Shown here one piece after another: positions 37,394-44,331 of a DNA stretch of 64,000 bases (position 1 is the stretch's first letter; each line of letters opens with the position of its first letter). Position numbers and translations under genes: made by a program. The notes beneath the pieces are model-generated. The model saw only the letters and a program-made list of their open reading frames with translations. It did no database searches and was not told the DNA's origin. The DNA comes from Senegalia massiliensis (GTDB lineage: Bacteria > Bacillota > Clostridia > Tissierellales > SIT17), in contig NZ_LR130785.1 of the NCBI RefSeq assembly GCF_900626135.1, positions 1,707,241 to 1,771,240 of the forward strand, written 5' to 3'.

Positions 37394-37816
37394 TTAAATA
37401 TTAAAAAAATTACTGATAATTAGTATACCTAACAACGCTAAAGAAAAGATTAATTGACTAATAGTTAAAATATATGCTTTCGAGTTTTCTGCATATTTCC
37501 ATTCCATAAATGCTCTGAACGTTTCAGAAGTCACTAAAAACATAAGCATTACAAACCATACTTCAAGATACCAGCTCACTCCATTAATATTTCTATTTTG
37601 ATAAGAGATTGTCATTAATAATATAATTATAAAGCTAATTATAATTATATAATCAATTTTCTTATGTTTTTTATTCACATAATTACATGAGAATGGTTTT
37701 CTTTTCTTTACTTTTAAATACTTTCTCATTACAGCATTAAAAATAGATATCAGGAATAATAATATCGCTAATATAAAAAATAGCTTTATATCAGACCTAG
37801 GCTCTACATTATACAA
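37394..37816 (-). CDS. DUF4181-like membrane protein
   Basis: 140 residues with four likely membrane helices (about 10-27, 55-70, 80-96, 115-137). The KYLKVKKRKPFSCNYVNKKH stretch and SETFRAFMEWKYAENSKAYI segment resemble DUF4181 proteins of Firmicutes, recalled from the family and not searched. Function unknown. TTG start with GGGGGA upstream. Confidence 0.6.
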   Translation of the reverse strand: MYNVEPRSDIKLFFILAILLFLISIFNAVMRKYLKVKKRKPFSCNYVNKKHKKIDYIIIISFIIILLMTISYQNRNINGVSWYLEVWFVMLMFLVTSETFRAFMEWKYAENSKAYILTISQLIFSLALLGILIISNFFNI

Positions 37817-37972
37817 CTAAAATCCCCCTTTTAAAATATATTTTTCTACTGATATTCATTAACTATTTCTCATTATAATTCGAAATAATTGTGTTTTACT
37901 TATAATGCTCATTAATATAAACTCATTATTCTTAGGTTAATATTCTTCATCACTTACCATATATCAAGATAT

Positions 37973-38177
37973 CAAGAATTTTTTCTTATATAAATTTGTA
38001 AAGCCTTAATTAGTAATGATATAAAATTGGTTATTGTTCCTAGTATTAATGCAGGAACAATTGACATAATGACCAATAATATTATTTCTTGAATTTGTAC
38101 AGGACTATTTAACATCGCTGCAAAAAAACTACAGTTAAAAAATAAGAAATTACATAATCTCTCTTTCTTAATTTCAC
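37973..38177 (-). pseudogene. Frameshifted small membrane-protein gene
   Basis: GTG 38177, after GGGAGTGG, reads MKLRKRDYVISYFLTVVFL then QRC and stop. One base away the frame continues FFAAMLNSPVQIQEIILLVI, MSIVPALILGTITNFISLLI and KALQIYIRKNS to a stop at 37973. The switch lies in a run of seven T. The restored protein would have about 68 residues and two helices. Confidence 0.65.
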
Positions 38178-38217
38178 AGGTACCACTCCCTAAATCCCTT
38201 TAAATAATTTTAAAATA

Positions 38218-38280
38218 CTTTCCTATTAAGTAAACTCAATTTCACCTTATTATACTACTCAGTTTATAAATGATGTGAAC
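38218..38280. repeat. Type-B repeat
   Basis: TATTAAGTAAACTCAATTTC then TACTACTCAGTTTATAAATG, nearly the same as 35193-35250. Confidence 0.7.
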
Positions 38281-38289
38281 TAAATGTTA

Positions 38290-38478
38290 TTACTTAAATT
38301 TCTCCGGCTTTGATACTCTCATTGATAAGATATGACCACATTTTGTACATATATCTGCTACAATTTCAGAACCTGACTTAAATCTACTTTTTATGGGGAA
38401 CATCGAACCTTCTCCATAAGTATTCCCTTTGCCAATCTCTTCACATCCACAGACAGGGCATTTTATAATATTTTTCAT
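38290..38478 (-). CDS. Small zinc-ribbon protein
   Basis: 62 residues. CPVCGCEEIG near the start and ICTKCGHILSMR near residue 45 give a C-x2-C...C-x2-C zinc site; the end (VSKPEKFK) is typical of small ribbons that carry a KPEKF tail. Probably cytosolic, possibly nucleic-acid binding. GAGGAGTG lies five bases before the ATG. Bounded by type-B and type-A repeats. Confidence 0.65.
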   Translation of the reverse strand: MKNIIKCPVCGCEEIGKGNTYGEGSMFPIKSRFKSGSEIVADICTKCGHILSMRVSKPEKFK

Positions 38479-38502
38479 TTAATCACTCCTCATTCTATTC
38501 GT

Positions 38503-38590
38503 AATTTTTTACTACTACGTCATTATGAAATTCTATAAAAATATATCAAACTCTTTAATTAAATATGTATTTTACTTTTTTTAAACTAGC
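38503..38590. repeat. Type-A repeat
   Basis: TTTTTTACTACTACGTCATT then ATGAAATTCTATAAAAATAT, CTTTAATTAAATATG and TATTTTAC. It forms the 3' border of gene copy 2. Confidence 0.7.
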
Positions 38591-38594
38591 TTAT

Positions 38595-38936
38595 TTATAC
38601 TAACTTAAAAACTTTATTAATATACGATGCTGTGTGAATTATATCTTCAATTGTCACAAATAACATTAGAATCATTAAAAAACCTATAAATACAATCTGC
38701 ATTATCTCTATCAGTGTTCTTTTTTGTGGTTCTTTAAATGTGCCTTTTATAAGCATTATGCCCTTTAATGTTATATAGATGCTGAAAGTTATATGTATAA
38801 CCCTAAAGGCTATATCTGCATAAGGGATAATTCTTATTTTTGCATTATTATTTAAAGCTGTAAGTGAAATTAGGAAAATAGTATATATTAATACTGATAA
38901 TGGACTTCTTTCTTCTTCATCAAATAAAGTAGACAT
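38595..38936 (-). CDS. Small membrane protein, copy 2 of a duplicated gene
   Basis: 113 residues (MSTLFDEEERSPLSVLIYTI onward), about 88% alike to the protein at 32795 by my count of 14 changes. Changes cluster in the loop ALNNNAKIRIIPYADIAF. The ATG at 38936 has GGAGGTG nine bases upstream. The similarity includes about 40 bases on each side, up to the type-A repeats, so the gene was copied together with its borders. It is the first gene of the leftward array. Confidence 0.7.
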   Translation of the reverse strand: MSTLFDEEERSPLSVLIYTIFLISLTALNNNAKIRIIPYADIAFRVIHITFSIYITLKGIMLIKGTFKEPQKRTLIEIMQIVFIGFLMILMLFVTIEDIIHTASYINKVFKLV

Positions 38937-38967
38937 TTCATACACCTCCAAGAGATTAAGTTTATGA

Positions 38968-39085
38968 CGCATAATTCTACTACCACGTCATTATAAAATT
39001 CTATAAAAATCTACCAGATCCTTTATTTAAATATATGTATTTTATCCTGTATGATATTTGTTAACTATAATTCAGAAAACAATAT
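38968..39085. repeat. Type-A repeat with middle section
   Basis: ATAATTCTACTACCACGTCA then TTATAAAATTCTATAAAAAT, TCCTTTATTTAAATAT, and ATGATATTTGTTAACTATAA, the last also seen in the middle of the full copy at 35732. Confidence 0.7.
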
Positions 39086-39702
39086 TTATTAATTTTGCAT
39101 CTATTTTTATAATTCAAGAAATCCTCAATATTATAAATATCATATTAGTTTTATAGTATTTATATATTAACGAACTTTATTTCACTAATACTTGTTTTTA
39201 TTATATTATTTATTCTCTTATTCATTGTAAAGGTTTTCATGCCTTTAATATAATTCTAACTCCCCTTACATTCCCTATATAATTATGGATATATTTTCTA
39301 TTTTTAAATTCTATACTTATTTTACCATATCTAATATTTATTTGGTAGTAACATTGCATAAAATGTAAACAAATGTTGAAATTAGTAATCAAATAAATAT
39401 AATTATTTGTCTATAGGTAACTTTTTAAATATTTTAAGTTATAATATAGTTACTGTATGTGATGTAATTAAGAATATTATGATAAACTATTGAGAGGTAA
39501 ACTTATAGACAGTAAAGACTATGATAAATATCACTATCCTTGTTGTCTGTGAGTAAAGAAATATTATTAGATAATGATATATAGCTTAATTAAGATACAC
39601 ACAAGGGTATGCAACATTAAAGTTTGTCATTACAAATATTAGCTTTAAGGCTTTTATTTTTACCATATAACAAAGCATATGTTTATTAAAGGAATGATTA
39701 AC
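39086..39702. other. Intergenic region before the recombinase fragment
   Basis: About 620 bases with no gene. Frames are broken throughout; LRGKLIDSKDYDKYHYPCCL near 39493 is a short open stretch without known meaning. This would be the place for a recombination site if the array were ever mobilised, but no clear site was seen. Confidence 0.4.
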
Positions 39703-39924
39703 ATGACTATCGCTGCGATATATGCACGTAAAAGTAAAGCAACAGATAAAGGAGAACCAAGTGAAATTCAAATAAATCTAGGTATCTCACTTTGCAAACT
39801 TCGTGGTTGGGATTATGTAGTGTATGAAGATTATGATGTATCAGGAAAGAACTTAGACCGTCCAGGGTTTAAAAGAATGCTAAATGATTCTCATGAATAT
39901 AGAAACTTTTTAAAGCATAATTAA
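39703..39924 (+). pseudogene. Truncated large serine recombinase (resolvase N-terminal part)
   Basis: 73 residues that match only the start of a large serine recombinase: AAIYARKSKATDKGEPSEIQ with the catalytic Ser in YARKS, then LRGWDYVVYEDYDVSGKNLD RPGF. Full proteins have about 450-550 residues; here the frame ends in NFLKHN with a stop and a terminator. The catalytic arginines that follow and the DNA-binding part are absent. GGAATGATT precedes the ATG. It lies divergently at the head of the leftward array, which recalls integrase placement beside cassette arrays; activity is not expected. Confidence 0.82.
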
Positions 39925-39949
39925 AGGGCCTTATTTGGCCCTATTTTTA
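39925..39949 (+). terminator. Terminator after the recombinase fragment
   Basis: AGGGCC-TTATTT-GGCCCT stem with a T-run, right at the stop codon. Confidence 0.8.
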
Positions 39950-39951
39950 TA

Positions 39952-40233
39952 CTAAACTTTTAACACTTCTTTTTGAGTTAATCTTATATTTTTTCCTAAG
40001 TTATTTTCACTAATAAATACTTTAATTCCACAAATTATAGATAAAATTCTTAATATAAAAAATCTTAACCAAGCCATATTCAGCTAAAATTCTCCACCAT
40101 ATACTATGTCTGGTGATGTTCCACATTCATCTACATATATTCCCAGATTCCAAAATAGTTTCAATGACATTAAAAACGATACAATACTAAGTATGAAAAT
40201 AATCAAGTTAATATATTTATTTCTGTTTCTTAG
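39952..40233 (-). pseudogene. Possible membrane-protein gene interrupted by an amber codon
   Basis: Downstream of and overlapping the LprI-like gene, a frame reads RNRNKYINLIIFILSIVSFL, MSLKLFWNLGIYVDECGTSP DIVYGGEF, then TAG (40084-40086), then in the same frame LNMAWLRFFILRILSIICGI and KVFISENNLGKNIRL to a stop at 39952. Two helices are likely. No clear start codon or ribosome site is seen, so it may be two short genes, one broken gene, or chance. Confidence 0.35.
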
Positions 40234-40760
40234 TCTGTCATATACTGATTTACTAATTCATAACACCTTTCTTTAGTTGATTCATACAAATATACATAAT
40301 TCGAAACAAGTTCAAATGTACCACCTTCATATTTTTCCATTTCTTTATTTGCTTTTTCTTCTTTTTCTTTAATCCACTTAAGTTGTTCAGCTTTTAAGTT
40401 TTCCATTACCTCTCGTGATAATTCTTGTTTTAATAAAGCATATATATCATTTAATTCTTCATCGTACATTTCATATGCTTTCCCATAATAATTTTTCATA
40501 GCATTTGTTGAACCTTTGTCTGAATCCTTCTTTTCTGGTAATGAATTCAGTTCTTCCTGAATATTATCTAATCTTTCTATAAACTTTTTTCTTCTTCCTT
40601 TTACTTTTTTTACTGTATTTTTTATATTGTCTTCAACTTGATGATTTTGATTTATGTCACTTGTAGAGTTTTTATTTTCTTCATTATCCCCTCTACATGC
40701 TATTAATGTCATTATTGACAATGCTATAACTATAAAAAGTGCACATTTTTTATTTTTCAT
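40230..40760 (-). CDS. Lipoprotein with LprI-like (DUF1311) domain
   Basis: 176 residues. A signal peptide (MKNKKCALFIVIALSIMTLI) ends in the lipobox LIAC with the lipid-bearing Cys22. A polar linker follows. The C-terminal part, MYDEELNDIYALLKQELS to LKAEQLKWIKEKEEK and STKERCYELVNQY, fits the lysozyme-inhibitor LprI/DUF1311 domain. It should be anchored outside the cytoplasmic membrane. In Gram-positives this domain's role is unclear. GGAG lies upstream of the ATG. Confidence 0.75.
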   Translation of the reverse strand: MKNKKCALFIVIALSIMTLIACRGDNEENKNSTSDINQNHQVEDNIKNTVKKVKGRRKKFIERLDNIQEELNSLPEKKDSDKGSTNAMKNYYGKAYEMYDEELNDIYALLKQELSREVMENLKAEQLKWIKEKEEKANKEMEKYEGGTFELVSNYVYLYESTKERCYELVNQYMTD

Positions 40761-41083
40761 TTATATTCTCCTTTTGATTTTATTTGTAGCTATATTTTTA
40801 TCTTACCACAATCTTCCTTCAAATTTATAGAACATTTACTGTAGTATAAATAATACAAATCTCCATTACCTACCAAGTAATATATCACTATCCTACATTT
40901 TACTACATAACAAATTTTAAGGCTAGAGATTTCTACCTAACCTTAAAATGATGTAATAACAACCTTTTATTATATATAATAAAAAAATATGACTTAATTC
41001 TACAATATGATAATATATATATATAATCATTATATAATAAATAAAGTAAAACATTTTCAATATACTTCTGAGGAGGTATTAAA
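40761..41083. other. Gap with hairpin and direct repeat upstream of the AAA ATPase
   Basis: Contains a hairpin-like AAGGCTAGAGATTTCTACCT AACCTT (40917-40944) with a near-copy after the ATPase gene at 41930, and TAATAAATAAAGTAAA (41035-41050), an exact 16-base copy of the sequence at the end of that gene. No gene seen. Confidence 0.6.
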
Positions 41084-41839
41084 ATGATTGAAGATACTTT
41101 TCAACAATATATAAGAAAAATTATACTAAAAAGAGATAATGTCGAAAGTTTTGATATTTATCCATTTTCACTTAATTCTGTACGATGTTTAGATAACATT
41201 GAATTACATCCAAATGTCACTTTCTTAATTGGAGAGAATGGTAGTGGAAAGTCAACTTTATTAGAAGCAATTGCAGTTGCATATGGATTCAATCCTGAAG
41301 GTGGTACAAAGAATTTTAATTTTTCAACAGCACAAACACATTCAAACTTATATGAGTATATAAAATTAGTTAAAGGTGCAATAAAGCCTAAAGATGGTTT
41401 TTTCTTAAGATCAGAAAGTTTTTATAATGTCGCTTCCAATATTCAAGAGTTAGACCAAAGTGGTATGGGACCAAGAATTATCGATTCTTATGGTGGCATA
41501 TCTTTACATAATCAATCACATGGTGAATCTTTTATGGCTGTATTATTAAATAGATTAGGTGGAAATGGAGTATATATTTTTGATGAACCTGAGGCTGCTT
41601 TATCACCAACAAGGCAAATGGCTCTAATCAGTAGAATACATGAACTTGTTAATAAAGATTCACAATTCATAATAGCTACCCATTCACCAATAATTATGTC
41701 TTATCCAAATTCAAAAATTTATAGTTTTGATGATGGATTTAAGCAAGTAGAATATGAGGATACTGAACACTACCAAGTTACGAAAAGATTTATGAATAAC
41801 ACAAGTAAAATGTTAGATATTTTGTTAGATAATGAGTAA
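41084..41839 (+). CDS. AAA/ABC-type predicted ATPase (AAA_15/21-like)
   Basis: A 251-residue soluble ATPase of the ABC/SMC-like P-loop group. Walker A is GENGSGKST (about 50-58); the signature region is SHGESFMAVLLNRLGG; Walker B is YIFDEPEAALSPTRQMAL, and the H-loop is IIATHSPIIMSYP. No membrane segment or nuclease (TOPRIM) domain, so it differs from OLD proteins. Such lone ATPases occur in many accessory regions; their substrate is unknown. GAGGAGG precedes the ATG. Exact 16-base direct repeats lie on both sides. Confidence 0.82.
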   Translation: MIEDTFQQYIRKIILKRDNVESFDIYPFSLNSVRCLDNIELHPNVTFLIGENGSGKSTLLEAIAVAYGFNPEGGTKNFNFSTAQTHSNLYEYIKLVKGAIKPKDGFFLRSESFYNVASNIQELDQSGMGPRIIDSYGGISLHNQSHGESFMAVLLNRLGGNGVYIFDEPEAALSPTRQMALISRIHELVNKDSQFIIATHSPIIMSYPNSKIYSFDDGFKQVEYEDTEHYQVTKRFMNNTSKMLDILLDNE

Positions 41840-41928
41840 TAAATAAAGTAAAGTTACCAACATTCTACAAAAAACCTATAGGATACTTTGAACTGTACTG
41901 CTTTTGTCATGTAATATTACATAAAAAA

Positions 41929-41957
41929 ATAAGGCTAGAGATTTCTCCCTAGCCTTA
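41929..41957. terminator. Hairpin after the AAA ATPase gene
   Basis: AAGGCTAG...CTAGCCTT with an 8-bp perfect stem and loop AGATTTCTCC. It can end transcription of both the rightward ATPase and the leftward small gene. A near-copy lies at 40917. Confidence 0.7.
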
Positions 41958-41975
41958 TAATAATTGCTCATTATA

Positions 41976-42140
41976 TCACTTACATATTTTGTCTTTTTCA
42001 ATAAACCTTAAAAAGCCTTTCTTTTTCCTTGTAATTTCTATATAAGTTTCTTTATCTATCTTTTCATCTTCATAAAGTTTTTCTGCAAATTTAATGAAAT
42101 CTTTTGATAATTCTACTAAGTCATTTGTGGCATCCTCCAT
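41976..42140 (-). CDS. Small charged protein, not recognised
   Basis: 54 residues: MEDATNDLVELSKDFIKFAE KLYEDEKIDK, then ETYIEITRKKKGFLRFIEKD KICK. It is helical and charged, without a membrane segment. AGGAGG lies 7 bases before the ATG, one of the best ribosome sites in the region, which is the main reason to call it. The DEKIDKETYIEITRKK part looks like a short helical-hairpin domain. No function proposed. Confidence 0.6.
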   Translation of the reverse strand: MEDATNDLVELSKDFIKFAEKLYEDEKIDKETYIEITRKKKGFLRFIEKDKICK

Positions 42141-42348
42141 ATTAAAACCTCCTAGTAAGATCCTTACTATGTTTAAATTAGTTATTCTACAAAGTATAAA
42201 AAATTCCTTTATAAATCGTATGACAATTACAGACTTTTTATGACATTTAAGTCATAATATTTAATAATTTGATTTATATTGTTTATAATTAGATTTTATA
42301 TTATAATAATAAAAGTGGGGAAAATAAAAAATATGAGAGTGTGGTTTT

Positions 42349-42516
42349 ATGGGGAAAGTAGAAGATGTTGAAGAGAAAATGGCAGCATTAAAAAAACAAA
42401 TGCATAAACTACTACATAAAAATGATTTTATAATTACAACAGAAATAATAGATATAAGTCAAGAACTAGATGAGATCATATACCTATATCATAAAATAAA
42501 AAATAAAATCAATTGA
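42349..42516 (+). CDS. Spo0E-like aspartyl-phosphate phosphatase
   Basis: 55 residues with the Spo0E family layout: two short helices joined by a loop, and the signature SQELDEIIYLYHK (about residues 37-49). Family members dephosphorylate Spo0A-P and thereby delay sporulation. This supports a sporulating host. The ribosome site (GAGAGTG) is modest. A strong terminator follows 10 bases after the stop, so it is a single-gene unit. Confidence 0.8.
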   Translation: MGKVEDVEEKMAALKKQMHKLLHKNDFIITTEIIDISQELDEIIYLYHKIKNKIN

Positions 42517-42526
42517 CATATTAAAA

Positions 42527-42552
42527 GACCAGGACTGATTGTCCTGGTCAAT
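42527..42552 (+). terminator. Terminator after the spo0E-like gene
   Basis: Perfect 9-bp stem GACCAGGAC/GTCCTGGTC with a 5-base loop and a T-rich tail. Confidence 0.88.
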
Positions 42553-42568
42553 TTGTTTATATATATCT

Positions 42569-42733
42569 ATGAACTCTATAAATGATTCTGTATTATTGTT
42601 TATGGGAATTATATTTGCTATTATTGGATATTACTTTAGATTAAATGAAAATTTAAATTGGCTTACTGATTTATTATGTATTATAGCAGTAATATCCTTT
42701 ATTATACAAGCTATTTTAATTATAAAAAAATAA
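42569..42733 (+). CDS. Possible small membrane protein
   Basis: 54 residues from ATG 42569 with two hydrophobic helices (VLLFMGIIFAIIGYYF; LLCIIAVISFIIQAILII). There is no ribosome site and it directly follows a terminator. A longer start would lie inside the terminator. Weak call. Confidence 0.3.
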   Translation: MNSINDSVLLFMGIIFAIIGYYFRLNENLNWLTDLLCIIAVISFIIQAILIIKK

Positions 42734-43199
42734 AGTCATAATAAAAGTTAGAATTTTATATATAGTAATTTTTTTAAAAAGAATCATTGTTATGTGCTTT
42801 TGTTTGTCTAAGATATAAAAAAGCACATACTTAAGTAGATACCTATGTATTATAATTCAGTTTATCCTATTGTCTTTTCTTTTTAGGTTCGTATTTTTCA
42901 ATTCATTATATAATAAATTATATTCTAAAATTCCTTTTTATTTATTTTTATGAATTTGTTTTATATTTTTTAACTTTTTTATTATTATTTATGATAATAT
43001 CTATAATGAGAATTAGAATACACAAAGCATTGAATATAGTAGCAATTTGGAATTCTAATATTTGAGATTCTTACTTCATTAATTTATAATCATATTAATC
43101 CTTATGGAAATTTTGATCTGAATATGGATGAAAGAATACCTCTTTTAAAATAAATTTGTTATATTACTAAACACAAGTTTACTTAAGGATATTGAAATG
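42734..43199. other. Intergenic region, no gene recognised
   Basis: 466 AT-rich bases. A stem TATGTGCTTTT (42791) paired with AAAAGCACATA (42819) is a likely terminator. Beyond it frames are broken and nothing is recognisable. Confidence 0.5.
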
Positions 43200-44081
43200 T
43201 TAAATATTATGCCAATAAAAAGTATAATGTGAATGCTTAAGAAAACCTAAGGACTTATAAAAATAACTATCAGAAATAACGTATGCTTTTCTAGCACCTA
43301 AGGAGAAACTTCTTTTTAAGGCTTCTAGAACCACCATTTTACCAACCTCCTTATGTCGATACTCTGGAATTGTACATACAGGTTCAACATAAGCATAATC
43401 AGTTTTCTGATTATACCATAAGCCACAGTATGCAACATATTCCCCAGCTGTATTTTCTGCAACAATATGTAGGAATGGATTCAAATTCGATGCTGACAGC
43501 ATTATTTTTTGTCTATTTATAGTAGCTTCATCAACGGGAAGATGTCCTTCATGGTTAAATCCCTTCCACAACACATTATGATGTTTATATAAATCCTTCT
43601 TTATATCAAGATTTTTTAATGCTATGTCTTTAGGAGTTATATAATCAAAGTTAACATTCTCTAGTGTAAGTTCTAGTATGTTTTCAGTCTGAGACTTCTT
43701 TATAAATTCATAGCTGACTAATAAATCTATAGTACTCGTATCCGCATCATTCACTGCAATACCGAGACCATTTTTATCACTAAAAGTAGCAAGGGAATAT
43801 TCTAATATATCTTTTTCTAATTCTTCAAATCCTAGTTTAGTCGCAAAAAATGCTTCACCAAAATAGTGGTCATAGGTTGCAATACCTACTAATTTATCAT
43901 TACAAAACCATAATCCAATTTTATCTATTAAGTCTCTATTAAAGTCAGGATGAAAAAACATCCACTCCAATCTTGCCCAATTCCAATTTATATGTTTACG
44001 ATCATATTTGGATAATTCAACCAAAAAATCATAGACCTTATCATAATAAGAATTATCGAAATTTCTAAAATCAACTTTCAT
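43200..44081 (-). CDS. GNAT family N-acetyltransferase
   Basis: 293 residues, long enough for two GNAT-like halves. The second half has the acetyl-CoA loop in YAYVEPVCTIPEYRHKEVGK and MVVLEALKRSFSLGARKAYV; the ending YFYKSLGFLKHSHYTFYW is typical. The first half (LWFCNDKLVGIATYDHYFG) is more decayed in motif. The acceptor is unknown. The ATG at 44081 has GGGGG five bases upstream; the one four codons earlier contains that site. Confidence 0.8.
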   Translation of the reverse strand: MKVDFRNFDNSYYDKVYDFLVELSKYDRKHINWNWARLEWMFFHPDFNRDLIDKIGLWFCNDKLVGIATYDHYFGEAFFATKLGFEELEKDILEYSLATFSDKNGLGIAVNDADTSTIDLLVSYEFIKKSQTENILELTLENVNFDYITPKDIALKNLDIKKDLYKHHNVLWKGFNHEGHLPVDEATINRQKIMLSASNLNPFLHIVAENTAGEYVAYCGLWYNQKTDYAYVEPVCTIPEYRHKEVGKMVVLEALKRSFSLGARKAYVISDSYFYKSLGFLKHSHYTFYWHNI

Positions 44082-44114
44082 TTCAACCCCCATAAAATTA
44101 AAAAAAGTTTTACG

Positions 44115-44205
44115 TTATAATATTTAACTAATATATCACTATAGACTTCTATAAAAAAGTATAAAATCCTTTAATTTAATATATAATTTAATTCACATTT
44201 AGTAT
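44115..44205. repeat. Distant type-A repeat copy
   Basis: ACTAATATATCACTATAGAC then TTCTATAAAAAAGTATAAAA and TCCTTTAATTTAATAT, like the A series of the array, in the same orientation and also upstream of a leftward gene. Confidence 0.6.
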
Positions 44206-44331
44206 CACAAAATCAGGTGTATGCTTATTGTAAAATTTGTTATTAATAGTGATAAATATATATATATTTTTAATATATTTTATGTTATCATTAACTTATA
44301 TATTTAAATACATAATATGGGAGGAATATAA

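Noticed and set aside
31394-38936. Immunity-protein array of a toxin system
   Set aside because: No toxin, secretion or polymorphic-toxin domain was recognised nearby, and the genes are too diverse to support it.
39586-39771. 61-codon minus-strand frame over the recombinase fragment
   Set aside because: It is antisense to the recognisable serine recombinase start and has no family or ribosome site.
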